Shown: positions 48,684-61,699, counted from the first letter of the stretch. The stretch is DNA of 64,000 nt from Nyssa sinensis (GCA_008638375.1 CM018031.1:10196062-10260061); one strand, 5' to 3'. Notes: generated by a model not told the origin, from the sequence alone. Program-made: numbers and translations.

Positions 48684-50045
48684 AAAAGGGCTGTGATTGA
48701 AATGAGATGGCTTGGCCTTGGACACTGTTTCATACCACATAAGGTTTTCTTGAATGACTCCTCTGAAGTGGCCAAAGCGATTTTCTTGAATTTAATCTAT
48801 GAGTGATGTTAATTATACCAACTGATTTTTTGATTTTTTTTTTTCATTCTTAGACATAAGTCCATTATAATAAATGCATATGGGATTAATTATTTGTATT
48901 CAATAGTAAAAAATCAATTAATTTTTTTTGTTATATATACCATTTCCTTTCCTTAATATATTGTTTCTTTTCTTTTTTCTTTTTTTTTTGAGTCTCACTT
49001 TCTACGTTAATTGTGATTGTGAAAAATGCTAAATTCACTTTCTTTATTTTTTTGAATAATTTCTGTGTCGAAGTTTCATGAGAAAATGCGGAGAATGTAG
49101 TAGCATCATACATAATCTTTGAGTATTTAGTGTGAGATACAAGTTTGGTCCACAACTAGAATTTAAAGGAGAATACGAGGTCGGATCCTAGCATCACAGA
49201 CGAATTAGATAAATGCAATTATCTGTAAATTGTCTCTCTCTCTTTCTGTCTCTTTCTCTGTCGTGGAAAGAAGACAGAGAAATGCTGACGAGCATATATG
49301 TATGCTTCACCTTTAATGCTTTTTTGGAGATGCCAAAACAGAAAGAAAATTCTCCCAAAAAAGAGAATAGAACTAGATACATACATATTTATAATTCACA
49401 AAAAACAAGATAATATAACTCATCTTCATCTTTCCTCGTAAGTGTTTTAAGCATATGACATATCTACTCTCGTCACTTTAAAGTTTGAAAAGAAATAAAT
49501 ATATGTAATCTTATCTAGTAATATAACTGTGCAATTTTATTTCGTGGGTGGAAAATTCGTTTTTGACGAGTAGATGGATATATCTCATCTTCTTTCTTAA
49601 AATTTTTTTGTATTTTTCAAAATCTTTGAATAAAGATCGGATAAGTCTGTAATTCAAATTTCATAATTTAAGAATTTATATCGTAAATCCACTTCACTTT
49701 CACACACAAGTGTGTGAAAGAAAAATTATAAAAATTTGATATAATACACACAAGCTGACTCAAAAAATCTAACATTGTAAAAAGAAAATAAAATTAAAAA
49801 AAAGTCTGCAATCCGAGAGACACATGTTGGTGTCGTGGGATTCTCTCGGTGGGCGCGATGAGCATCTTGGGATAGCGAGCCAAAGGTGGTGTTCGCTTTC
49901 ATCTTTAATCGATCACGTTGCTCGCTATTCCATATTTCCTGTGTCCTCTTCGTATGATGTGATTGTCGGCAGGACTCGGCGTCCAACACGGGACATTGGG
50001 TCATTTTGATGTGAACCCGCATAATTTATCCCCTTCTTTTTCTGA

Positions 50046-50530
50046 TTTTGATAGTTTTTTTAATGAATAAATTATACTATAATAATTATATTAATTCCTT
50101 TTATTTTATAAAATAATATACAAATATCTTCTTCAAATTAAATTTTTTTCTTCAAAATAACAAAATTAACTCTTTTCATTTTTTCTCAATTTTTTATATT
50201 TTGATCAATTTTTTTTATTTTTTTAAAAAATATTGATAAAAACCTTAAATATATTTTTATATAAAATAAAAATAAGTTATTCACCTTAAATTTATTTTTA
50301 AATAAAAAAATCTTTAAAAAAAGTTAGAATAATTTAGGTCAAAATTGAAAAAAATATAAAAATAAATAAATAAATGGGACAGTTTCATCATTGTGAAAAA
50401 AAAATTGATAGGAGAGGTATATTATTTTGTAAAGTAAGAGAGCTTAGTATAATTTCATAAGCCTCAAGCAAGATCAATGTGATCAATGTGATTGTCATAA
50501 ACCTCAAGGAGAGGTCATTATAATTTACCT
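50046..50530. mobile_element. Decayed Mutator-like MITE candidate
   Basis: The left part AAATTATACTATAATAATTA and the reverse complement of the right part AAATTATACTAAGCTCTCTT lead into a shared TTTTACAAAATAATATAC-like block. The right flank GGTAAATTATAATGACCTCT (reverse complement) with TTGAGGTTT resembles the ends of the element at 8338-10675. No clean target duplication was found. Confidence 0.35.
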
Positions 50531-50760
50531 TTTTTATTTATTTACACTAATTTTAAATATAATATTTGGCTTCAAATTTGGTGGTAGCAACTTCACTGAT
50601 TAGAAGTCTGAGGTTATATTTTGTTCAATTTTTCAAACGTATTTAATGTGTTTTGAACTTTTTCATCGTTGCTAGTTGATTTTGAAACAGTTTAGGACGG
50701 AATTTAAAATTACATTTATTGGTTATAATTTTTTTATTACATGTTATTTAGATTAAGTTC

Positions 50761-50898
50761 ATAAATCTAACTTCTTTTTTCATTAAATTGGCTAAGTCTA
50801 TTATGAATACTCTCATTTAATAGTTGTTGATAAATCTAACCTTTTTTTTCATTAAATTGGCTAAGTCTATTATGAATACTTTCATTTAATAATTGTTA
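50761..50898. repeat. 69-bp tandem duplication
   Basis: Units 50761-50829 and 50830-50898 share ATAAATCTAAC, ATTAAATTGGCTAAGTCTAT and TATGAATACT. They differ at only a few positions. Confidence 0.85.
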
Positions 50899-51505
50899 AA
50901 TATTTTTTATTAATTCACACTAACACTCAAACAAGACTTTTATATAATTACTGAACTCGAATAACACTTTTACACTACTGAACTAAATGAGTACTAAGTA
51001 TTATCTTAATTTTAAACATTGCTTAAATTTGAAGGGTCTCCTTACACTTTTTTTTAGAACATCTTCAATCTATACCAATAGTGTCCTCTTCAAAAAAAAA
51101 TCTAGAATGATCACATTTGAAGAAATATGGTTCCATTCAAAGTGATGAAACTTTAAATCAAAATAGTATATCGTAAATGGGATTGCTTACCTTCTCAAAA
51201 TAGGTTAATAATGTTTATCAATGTCTAAGTTTAAAAACAACTTCTCAAGTGGACGGTAAACAACAATTGAGAAACTTTTCCTAGAAATTATCATGTTAAA
51301 ACTTAACAAATGTCACTTTCTCTTAAAACCAGTTCATACGACACTATTTCAACTTTAATCAGACCTCCTGCAAACAATAGAATTGATCCCTCAGATTAGT
51401 TAACACAAAAGATTATCAAAAAATATCTAGTTTGAAAACAATGATAAAGTAAAAAGTTTGTTATTAAATTATTGATAGTTCCCCCAATAGGATGAAGTCA
51501 ATTAG

Positions 51506-51664
51506 GAATCACAACTTGAGTGTCTTAGACCCGTGTAGCTTCAAAACTTCAATGACTAATCACAACTCGAGTGTCTTAGACCTTAGACCCGTGTAGCTTC
51601 AAAACTTCAATGACAAATCACAACTCGAGTGTCTTAGACCCGTGTAGCTTCAAAACTTCAATGA
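51506..51664. repeat. Three-copy tandem repeat of about 50-60 bp
   Basis: AATCACAACTCGAGTGTCTT, AGACCCGTGTAGCTTCAAAA and CTTCAATGAC recur three times. The middle copy carries an extra AGACCTT that lengthens it. Confidence 0.85.
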
Positions 51665-52362
51665 CTTTATAGTTTATCTAATTGAGAAGTTACCAATTGG
51701 TAACAGGACTGTCACCCATCATTTTTCTTAATTTGACAAAGGAAGAAGGTGAAGCTGCATTAAATTGCAATTTAAATCTTCAAAATATTCATAAATATAA
51801 GAATATAATCTACCCACTAAATAAAAAATAAAAACCCGTTGTAATACACTAAAAACTTAATTCTAATCTAATTGCTTACAATTTCAAAAGTTAAAAAATA
51901 AAAACATTTAAATAAAAAAGAAACAAAAAAGGATATAGTAAGTGATCCAAAATCCATCCACTGATCCTCCCATCCTCTTTGCTTATCCAATGTGTCTTGG
52001 TATTTATAAAACAAGTCCGGCCAAGTGCCAACTACATTAAAGAAACAGACATCTCAAAAAACGGTGAGGCCTAATATATAACTAGAGATATAGGAGCAGA
52101 ATGCACAAATATAAGAATCAAGGAACCAAATGAATTGATCGCCCTAGTTAGATTTTAGGATATGCTTTAAAAGCAAACATCAAAATTTCAACTGATTGAC
52201 AATGCCAAGATAAAAGAATTAACAAGTTAAATAACACTGTAAGAAGAGAGAACAGCCCTGAAGTTTCAAGTTTAATGTTCAACATAGGTTTGTGCTCACA
52301 CTTACATTACATAAGAGAGAAAATTTGCCAAAAGTATATTTCCACTGACGATATTGTGATAC

Positions 52363-55300
52363 CTATTGGATTAAACTGGGCACCACAGAATTATAATGCT
52401 CGCCGAGGCCGAATGCATGCTTATGGTATGATAGCATAATACTTGGATTAGTTGAGCCACTCCCACTGTCAGATTTATACTCCTTGCCCATCTCTACATC
52501 AGGGAAGGATCCTGAAAATATCATGATATGTTTCTTCAGGCAGTGAGTTAATGCACCGAGCTCTAGTTGTCCTCCCCATGCTGCTGTTGACTCCACTTCT
52601 CTACAGTAATTCTCAAATCTCTCTGTAAGAGAATCGTTGGAATCTCCATCAGTGATATTTTCTGACAGGAAAAATGGAAGGAAATCAGCTGCGTGTTGCC
52701 TCATATAAGCAGCCACCATTTCTCGAAGTTCTTGGTATGTACAAGGAGAAGAATCTCCTGATAGGAAGGTCAGCTGATGCTCAACTGCACGGTAGAGGCA
52801 GTGCCCATCTGGCTTTATTTCGTTAACAATCAATCCAAGGGGTTCAAGCTTTCTTTCCAATTTTTCGTTTTCAATCATTCGATCACTGATAATGTTGCTC
52901 TGTTCTTCCTGTATTCTTAGCTCTCTGGTTGCTTCTTGTTGAGTTCTTTTCTCACGCCTTTTGACACTCTTACTGGGCTTTGAATGGTCCGCTTGACTAC
53001 TAACAGAAACCCCGGCTATGGCGTTCACCAAACTGTCAAGATTGCCTTTCTCCTTCCCGTTGCTAGTGCTATAGCCCAAGGAAGCAAGTTCCTCTGCATG
53101 TCTTTCTTTGAGCTGAGTAGAAAGTCGAGAGATCTCTTCCTCCACCTGCTTCTTCTTAGATTTCTGTTCAGCTTTGCTGCCTTTAGCTGCTGCCTTTTTC
53201 ATTGCAACTTCCTTCTTCTGCAGCTCGGAAATCTCTTTCCTGCAAATGCATTAAAATCACCATGAAACAGAGAGAAAATTTTAATTGAAAGTTGAAATCA
53301 TAGGACTCGAGCATTCCAATGCTTGGACGTTTTCCTCATTATGCCGTGGCAGATACAGGCAAGGCTCCCCCGGGCCAAAAATTTGGAAATTCAATTTTTA
53401 CCACTATTTTCCGTTAGTGTTTTTTTTTTGGCCTGCCAAAATTTATCATATTTCCACAAGATCCCCCCCCCCCCCCGGGGGCCCCGGTTCCAATGTCTGC
53501 ATGAGCTGAATGTGAGGTGTAATATATTAGACTGATTCTGTAATCTGTAATTATTCCTAGAAATCTGGTAGTGATCACCAATCTTGTATTTAAGTATAGG
53601 AATATTTAGTTTCCCTTAGAATAGGTTGTTTCCTTTCTTGGAGGATATAATTGTATCTATGTATGGCCTCCTAACTTGGAGAAGAACAAATATAAAAACA
53701 AAGAATTATTTTCACAACATTACTTTGTTTTACATGGTATCAGAGCCACATGTTTGATACTGAGGGAGTTTTTTTTTTTGAAGTTCGAATATCACCAACG
53801 TAAATCTGTTGTGAGTCCGATGGCCATCACTACAGACGAATCAACCAACCAGTCCCAACACCAGCACCACAGATCATTGTCCATCAAGACAACTCTGCGT
53901 TTCCTGCTGGTATTACACTGGATGAGACCAATTACTCATTATGGTCCCAACTTATGGAGATGCGTATTGGCGCTCGCAACAAAGCTGGTTACCTCACTGG
54001 AGAAACGAAAAAACCACTACCTGGAGATCCAAATCTTGGAACGTGGATTACTGAAAATCACAAAGTCAAAAGTTGGGCTTATTGACTCAATGAGTCCGTC
54101 GCTGATGCAGCGATTTATTCGTCTCCCCACAGCCAAGGAAATATGGGAGGCTGTATCAAAAACCTTCTATGATGGATCGGATGAAACCTGTATTTTCGAA
54201 TTGAATCAGAGGTCCTTTCATACCATGCAAAATGGTCGACCATTATCAACCTACTATAATGAACTTGTTGCTATTTTCCAAGAAATTGATCACAGGACTA
54301 TCTCTCAAGAAGGAACGGTTGAAGGGGTGGTCCAGCTGCATTCTGCAATGGCTCGGCTTCGAGTTCATATTTTTCTAAGTGGACTTGACTCAGAATTTGA
54401 TTAGGTCCGTGGAAAAATCTTACGAAAAGACCCAAAACTCGATTTAGAGAGTACATATGCATATGTCAGGAGAGAACACCAACAGAAACAAACAATGGGA
54501 GGCTCTCGTCCAATCCCTAAAAGCTCGGCTATGTTGGCTAATCAAACTAGACGAGGACCATCTTTGGGCTCTTCAAAGACTCGTAACAATCAACCACCTG
54601 GTAAATTTAGCGGACTGGTGTGTTCTCATTGTGGTGAAACAGGTCATTCTAAACAACGATGCTATGAAATAATTGGCTATCCTGAGTGGTGGGACTTCAC
54701 TAAGAAACCTCGAAAGAAGATTGCAGGAAAAGCTATGGTGACCTCTACCGAGGAAGATCAATCACCATCCACAGCAAATGTTGCTCACCCAAGAGGTGTT
54801 AGTAAGGCTTCTGTATTCTCTACAACTTCTAAGAATAGTACTTGGATTATTGATACAGGTGCATCCGATCATATGACTAGGGACTCCAGTCAATTACAAT
54901 CTTTTTCCCTTCTCTTCAATTTGTTATCTCCACAGCAAATGGTAGTACCTCTCCCATTACTGGAGAGGGTTCTATCATCTTATCCAATACTCTCACTTTA
55001 GATACGGTTCTTGTTGTTCCATCCCTTGAATATAATCTGTTATCTGTTGGCCAAATCACCTCCACCCTTGCTTGTACTGTAACTTTTTGGCCCTCATTTT
55101 GTGTTTTTCAGGACATTCTGACTCAGAAGATTCTTGGTTATGGTGTTAGACGTGGTAAACTCTACTACTTGGAGTTGATAGAAAATGGGGGGCCAAAATT
55201 TAGTTAGGCAAATCAAACTAGTAGCAAAGAGACAGCTTGAGCAACCATATGGTTGTGGCACCGGAGACTAGGACACCTTTCTTTTGGTTATCTGAGGAAA

Positions 55301-58300
55301 TTAAAACCACATATTTTTTCAGCTGTGAATGATTTAGATTTCAAGTGTGACACTTGTGAATTGGCCAAGAGCCATCGTATTCCACATTTACCAAGTTTGA
55401 ATAAAAGTTCAGTTCCTTTTGTGGTTATTCACTCTGATGTTTGGGGTCCTACAAAAATCCCTTCTATTTCTAAAGCCTGTTACTTTGTTACATTTATTAA
55501 TGAATGCACTAGAATGACTTGGGTATCTTTGTTTAACAAAAAGGGTGATGTATACACAGCATTTCAGGAATTTCATAATATGGTTAGCACCCAGTTCCAA
55601 AAACAGATTCGTGTTCTAAAATCCAACAATGGGACTGAATATGTAGATACATCTTTTGGCAAATTTCTGAGTCATCTTGGCATTCGTCATCAGACCTCTT
55701 GCACTTATACTCCACAGCAAAATGGATTGGCAGAGAGGAAAAATAGACAATGTTGGAAGTGGTTCGTGCCTCTCTTTTTGGCATGAATATGCCTCGGTTT
55801 TATTGGGAAGAGGCTGTGAAATCCGCTGCTTATCTAATTAATCGAACACCCTCTCAAGTTATCAACTTTCAGACCCCCCAGAAAAAAATGCAATCCTACT
55901 TTCAATTCCTCACTTTCCAAATCTTGAACCACGAGTCTTTGGTTGTACTGTCTATGTTCACATTCCAAAGAGTCTACGAACTAAACTTGATCCATGTGCA
56001 AAACGATGTGTGTTTGTTGGCTATTCTGAGTTCCAAAAAGGATATAGGTGCTATGATCCTCAAACCCGAAAACTACATGTCATTTTGGATGCCTCTTTTC
56101 GTGAAACAGAACCTTATTACTCAGGGAGGTCTTCTGGACCTTCTCTTCAGGGGGAGAGCTATATTGAAGAGCATGTTTTACAAGGAGGTGGAGGAGGAGA
56201 TGAATTTATAGAGTTAGAAGAAGTGAATGAATGGCTTATAAATGGTGGTCAGAAGGGTTATGAAAGTATTCCTGAAATTGAGAGTGATGTGTTAGTGCAA
56301 CCAGAAATGACTACAGATGCACCCAATATGGCAGTCATCAATGCCTTCAGAGTTGCCTATGTCTACACCATCAACTGAAGAATCAACCCAGAATGTTCTT
56401 CCTCAGGTAACTTCGAATCCCAGTATTGATGAGTCTAACTGAAATACCTGATTCTGAAAAATGTATTGCTCCCAAGTATTCACAAAGATCAAATAAGGGA
56501 GTTCCCAAGAAACAATATGAACCTGATCCGAAAGCCAAGACCAAGTACCCAATTAGCAACCACGTGTCTTCCCATAGATTGTCTCAATCGTATGCATTTA
56601 CTGTTAATCAACTATCTACTGTATCTATTCCTAGTAGTGTGCAGGATGCATTAGCTTATCCAAAATGGACAAAGGCAATGAACGAGGAAACGAAGGCCCT
56701 ACAGAAGAATGCCACCTGGGAACTTGCCCCTTTGCCCGAAGGAAAGAAAACAATTGGATGTAGATGGGTGTTCACGGTGAAACTTAAAGTAGATGGCAGT
56801 ATTGATAGGTATAAAGCAAGGTTAGTTGCAAAAGGGTATAAACAAAGGTTCGGTGTGGATTATCAAGAAACTTTTGCACCAGTGGCCAAGATCAACACAA
56901 TTCGCATTCTCATATCCATAGCAGCTAATCGGGATTGGACTCTGCAACAATTTGATGTAAAAAATGCAGTTCTCAATGGAGATTTAGAGGAAGAGGTCTA
57001 CATAGATTTGCCACCTGGAGTTAAACATAGTTCCTCATGTAGAACTGAAGTTTGTAATTGAAAAAGTCATTGTACGGACTGAAACAGTCACCAAGAGCTT
57101 GGTTTGGGAGGTTCTCTTCTACAATGAAGGCATTCGGTTACAAGCAAAGCAATTCAAACCATACTTTGTTTATAAAACACAAAGAAGGGAAGGTAACAGC
57201 TTTAATTGTGTATGTTGATGATATGGTCGTAACAGGAGATGACCCATGCGAAATGAAAGCATTACAAGAGTATTTGGCTACTAAATTCGAAATGAAGGAT
57301 CTCGGACAACTTAGATATTTTTTGGGAATTGAGGTTGCTAGATTGAAACGTGGAATTTTTCTTTCACAACGAAAATATGTGCTAGATCTTTTAATTGAAA
57401 CTAGAATGCTTGCTTGCAAACGAGTAGAAACGCCTATAGAGATGAATCATAAGCTTGGAATTTTTCCAGATCAAGCTCCAACAGACAAAGGTCGTTATCA
57501 GAGGTTAGTTGGAAGATTAATATATTTGTCACACACGAGGCCAGATATAGCTTATGCCGTGAGCGTGGTAAGCCAGTTCATGCATGCACCAAGTGAGGAA
57601 CATATGAATGCAGTATATCGGATCTTAAGATACCTAAAGAATGCTCCAGGAAAAGGACCGCTATTCTCAAAAAATGATGTTTCGAACATTGAAGGATACA
57701 CGGACTCTGATTGGGCAAGGGATCAAACTGATAGAAGATCCACATCTGGGTACTTTACTTTTGTTGAAGATAACCTTGTAACCTGGAGGAGCAAGAAGCA
57801 AAAAGTTGTGGCGAGATCAAGTGCAAAAGCTGAATTCCGTGGTATGGCTCATGGTATATGTGAGTTGTTATGGATCAGAGGTGTATTAAAAGACTTGGGA
57901 ATTGAATATAAACAAGCTATGACTCTTCATTATGATAACAAGGCAGCCATTGAGATTGCACAGAATCCTGTACAACACGATCGCATCAAACATGTTGAAG
58001 TTGATCGTCATTTCATCAAGGAGAACCTCGAACACAAGATCATACAGTTTTCATTTGTCCATTCTGAAAGTCAGTTCACCGATATGCTCACAAAAGCAGT
58101 TTCAAGAAGGGTGTTTCATGGTATAATCGACAAGTTGGGCATGATAGATATCTATGATCCAACTTGAGGGGGAGTGTCTGCGTGAGCTGTATGTGAGGTG
58201 TAATATATTAGACTGATTCTATAATCTGTAATTATTCCTAGAAATCTGGTAGTGATCACCAATCTTGTATTTAAGTATAGGAATATTTAGTTTACCTTAG

Positions 58301-59245
58301 AATAGGTTGTTTCCTTTCTTGGAGGATATAATTGTATCTATATATTGCCTCCTAACTTAGAGAAGAACATATATAAAAAAAAAAAAAAGAATTATTTTCA
58401 CAACATTACTCTGTTTTACACAATTATCACATCCCCCCTCGGGGGCCCTGCTCCTAGTCTATCGTCTATATCCACAGCTGCCAATGCATACGGTCTAAGA
58501 TTATCAATGTGTGTGTGAGTGTATGTGAAAGAGAAAGAGAGAGAGTGAGTGAGTGAAACATCTCATCAATTCAGTTGCTAACACTACTGAATCTCATATC
58601 TAAACAAGTAAATGACTATATTAACTACTAATAAGGAGAACTAATAACACTCCATGAATAATATTAAACTATAGCCTAACTCACAAGTTGAAAACAGGAA
58701 ACAAAAATGGAAAAAGGAGGCTTCAAATACATAAAATACTGCAGGAGAGCTTGTCCATTAAGTGTTTAATCATTCTGAAATTTTATACAGGACTCAAATT
58801 GGATCTATTGTGTTTTCTTTTCACTATTTCTTTTTCTCAACATTAGTAATAAAAACACACAAATTCAAAATTTTTTGGTAAGTAAAAAAAGAACTTTAGA
58901 ACTCAATATTTTAACTAAATTTTTTGACTTCGTTTTGGTAGTTATGCCAACTCATGCAGAAATGCCATGTGTAGTACAATACATGAAGTGATTCAACTCT
59001 CATGGGATGACCAGCACAAAACCAACGCATTGCCCTGCCTTGCGCTGAAGCACATAAAAAATTCTGAAAACGCTGTTAAAAAAAGACCAACTCCATAAAA
59101 AATATAAGGAGAGCGGCATAAGCAAGAAACTGATACATCACCTCTGCCTAGAAAGCATCTCATCACGAGTTTCTTGTTTCTTCTGAGGAGTGTTTTCTGG
59201 TAACTTTTCAGATTGCATGTCTTCTACTTCTTGGGCATCCTCCAT
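52363..59245 (-). CDS. OTU5: OTU-domain deubiquitinase, OTU5-like
   Basis: Two coding exons, 59142-59245 and 52363-53239, join in phase (AGG across the junction) into 326 codons. The product matches Arabidopsis OTU5 (At3g62940) and animal OTUD6/yeast Otu2: a charged coiled-coil N-terminus ([40 protein letters not shown]), an RRREK-like basic region, then the OTU protease domain from about residue 160. Catalytic residues are visible: Asp and Cys in [13 protein letters not shown] and His in GEHYNSVV. The length is normal and there are no internal stops. OTU5 cleaves ubiquitin chains and in Arabidopsis affects chromatin and phosphate-starvation responses. The coding intron (53240-59141) is 5.9 kb because it hosts a copia element on the opposite strand; about 975 bp would remain without it. 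A 5'-UTR intron lies at 59255-61571. I chose ATG 59245 because it follows the UTR acceptor directly and matches the family start. Confidence 0.92.
53494..53734 (+). repeat. 5' LTR of the copia element
   Basis: Short LTR, TG..CA ends, directly followed by the Met-tRNA primer site. Confidence 0.9.
53735..53747 (+). other. Primer binding site of the copia element
   Basis: TGGTATCAGAGCC, complementary to the 3' end of plant initiator methionine tRNA. Confidence 0.85.
53821..58167 (+). pseudogene. Broken copia gag-pol
   Basis: Gag starts at ATG 53821 ([13 protein letters not shown]). It includes [15 protein letters not shown] and a zinc knuckle, [14 protein letters not shown] (about 54625-54665). 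Protease: [12 protein letters not shown] (about 54840). Integrase: [28 protein letters not shown] and NGLAERKN (55253-55745). Reverse transcriptase and RNase [45 protein letters not shown] and [11 protein letters not shown] (56426-58167). Frame breaks occur near 53903, 54085, 54905 and 55748, and stops at 54402 (TAG), near 55206 (TAG), near 55239 (TGA) and at 57059 (TGA). It cannot make an intact polyprotein. Confidence 0.88.
58164..58174 (+). other. Polypurine tract of the copia element
   Basis: TTGAGGGGGAG directly before the 3' LTR. Confidence 0.75.
58175..58420 (+). repeat. 3' LTR of the copia element
   Basis: Partner of 53494-53734; an A-run near 58376-58388 replaces the ACAAAG of the other copy. 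Confidence 0.9.
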
Positions 59246-59254
59246 TAGGAGAAC

Positions 59255-61571
59255 CTGAAAATCAAGGTGGATTATAGTGCATGGGAAGAGTGTAGGTCTC
59301 CTAACGCAGATAACTAAAAACTTGGACAAATCATGGTCAATTAATAAGAAACAGGAGAAAGAGGAAATGACAAAAACAGTGAATCAGAAAATATGATGAA
59401 ATACTAAAAAATAGGAGTGACCATTAATTCACACAAGGGAAAAGTCAGACCAAATCTTCCTTGCATGTATGCTCACTCAGTTCTAAAGGAGTAAAGTAAA
59501 TATGTAGGACTCAAAACACTACAGATTCCATCATCAGTTTTTTAATTTGTACATTGTCAATTATGATCTAACATAGAGTACACACACTGTTTTTAAACTG
59601 CTGCAATCTAAACTTCATCCATTTAGTTGCATTGTGACATATTAAATATATACAGTAAGATTTCCTTAAATCCTAATGCTTTGAGATTTGAGTTTAGCAT
59701 AAGCAGCAATTTCAATCCACAAAGAGTCCGACAATTGTAACTGTACCAATGAACCAACCTCACAAACACATGAAGGTGACTACACTATTAAAACTTTTAG
59801 AAGCACGCCAAGCAAAATCAAGAACAATCATTTCTGATGGTCAAACTTGAACACATATCATCAGACGGCCATGGAACAACACACCCTCATATTAACATTT
59901 TCTGCTATGCACGAGACCTAGTGTATTAAGTATTGAATATTCTGCCATCTGTTTCCATATCCAACATAAATACTCTCTAACACCGCAAAAGTATTTATTC
60001 TAAGAAAAAAATTCAAACTAAAAAGATAAAGCATAATATTGGAGGAAACCATGGTTGTTAAAATCCCGAACCGAATCTTATGATTTTATGATCCAAAAAT
60101 ATCAAATCGATCCTGAATCCCATCAAAAATCTGTAAAATCCTTATAAAATACCTATAGAATCACTAAGATACCGAGTTAACTCCCGATTCTACCAATCTT
60201 ACAATATACCATATAATGATATTCTCGCATGCGTCTTTGATAAGTTACATCTAATCTTTTAATGTGCTCTTAGTTAAATATTATAAAGAAAACATTTGTT
60301 ATGCTAGTGTACTTAAAAAATATTAGGACTACAGGAAGCTTTTGTGTTCTAAATATTTATTATAATTTTTTCATATTTTTCGCAAGTTTTAAACTTTTTA
60401 ATTGTGTATTTTTAAGGTTTCTTAAGATGCAAAAATATTAGTTGGTATTAATTTTTTCATTTTGTAGAATCTTACAATTCTCGATCTGATCCTATGACCC
60501 GATCATGAGGACTCTCCCATCGATTCATTGTACTGATCCCGATTTTAACAATCTTGGAGGAAACAGAAGGATCGTTTATATCTTAGAACTAACACCAAGT
60601 CAAGTTAATAACAAAAAGGCTTATTAGTTCAAAAACAGCTAAATTTCAAGCAGAAACGCCTCTGCCGGAACACTTCAACTTACATTAAAAGGTCTAAACT
60701 TTAGCAAATAATAAATTCTAAACCAAAAGTCAATATTTAAATTTCAGTTGGCCTATATATCTCACATTGATTAAACCCACAATTAATTACTTCTCAAAAA
60801 CCAAGTTAAAAGAGGGGGGAAAAAACTTCATCTTCCCACATGCAACAGTGACTGCACAAATGGGAGCACACAGCATAAGCAAAACTTGCCTCATTCGGAT
60901 GAAAATTTCTTGAATGGGCTTGCAACAGTGACATGGCAATGTGCCCTTCCAATGGCACTCTGCCATGTATGATATGAACTACATTTTTTAGTGGGACACA
61001 ATAATACATGTGGATGAGTGCCATTGGATGGGTACATTGGCACGTGGTGTACTAGACCCACGGAAGAATATCTCCCATTAGGATTGCATGGCCTATGATG
61101 CTGGACTACATAAATTCAACACTGAATTCGCAGTAAATTAAGTCAATTTAAATGCAACAGACGGAATAAATATTCCTCAAAACAGCCTAAATAAAGACAA
61201 TGTTTTTAATTCCATAAATTGGGAAATTTATTAGACAGTATAATGGCATAACAATCGTGCTAATACATGCCTCAATAAACATAAGTTATATGCCCCCGAA
61301 GAGAATAAATCTTAGGTCATAGAAAAGTTAATGAAACCACCGTTAACGGACAAATAAGCAAAGATTGAAGTCACGAAAAATTTGGGATCAATACAAAAAC
61401 CCTTCAATTAAAAAGGCAAACTAAATAACTTGAAATGGAAATTGCAGTACACAAAAATCAAACAAAAAGGAACCTCTCGAACGGATACTGTTCGCAAGTG
61501 GGGGGCATAACAGAGAGGAAAAGAAAGAAGGAAAGAAAAGAACAGAAAATAAAAGAAGTTTGAGAGGAAAC
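59255..61571 (-). other. 5'-UTR intron of the OTU5-like gene
   Basis: Donor GAAAG|GTTTCC at 61571 and acceptor TTTTCAG|GTTC at 59255 bracket about 2.3 kb. It holds a 504-bp TIR element (60050-60553). A 72-codon minus-strand ORF at 60806-61024 has no family features. The rest is AT-rich with nothing recognised. Confidence 0.55.
60050..60553. mobile_element. Non-autonomous TIR transposon with 11-bp target duplication
   Basis: TTGGAGGAAAC occurs at 60039-60049 and 60554-60564, directly outside inverted ends: left CATGGTTGTTAAAATCCCG, right (reverse complement) GATTGTTAAAATCGGGATC. The interior is AT-rich and non-coding. An 11-bp duplication is within the 8-11-bp range of Mutator-like elements; the family remains open. 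Confidence 0.7.
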
Positions 61572-61654
61572 CTTTCAACCAGTGCCACCAAGAACAGCCT
61601 CGGAGTTAGGGTTTACAAGTTAAAACCTGTGAACGTTCTGAAGGGCAGAAACAT
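61572..61654 (-). promoter_or_regulatory. Leader exon of the OTU5-like gene with a possible uORF
   Basis: A minus-strand leader ends at the splice donor at 61571. Within it an ATG at 61652-61654 opens a 13-codon ORF (MFLPFRTFTGFNL) closed by TAA at 61613-61615, before the donor. If transcription starts upstream of 61654 it would be an upstream ORF. The start site is not known. Confidence 0.4.
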
Positions 61655-61699
61655 GGTGAGGGAAACAAGGCGGTCGCTTTTTTTCCTGGGAATATAATT

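Larger units (their letters stand above)
47114..52362. other. Intergenic region with small repeats
   Basis: No gene is supported. Contains (GT)n(TA)n microsatellites at about 47311-47352 and 47438-47466, a possible short MITE at 48585-48683, a GC-richer island at 49815-50000 with imperfect inverted arms, a decayed Mutator-like candidate at 50046-50530, and two tandem duplications (50761-50898 and 51506-51664). Confidence 0.5.
53494..58420 (+). mobile_element. Ty1/copia retrotransposon in the OTU5 intron
   Basis: LTRs at 53494-53734 (241 bp) and 58175-58420 (246 bp) start TGTCTGC and end TTTTACA, and differ at about ten positions. The primer site TGGTATCAGAGCC (initiator Met tRNA) follows the left LTR at 53735. 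A purine tract TTGAGGGGGAG precedes the right LTR. The internal order gag, protease, integrase, reverse transcriptase, RNase H is that of copia elements. No 5-bp target duplication is seen (TCCAA left, CAATT right). Both flanks instead carry related C/G-rich sequences. Confidence 0.93.
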
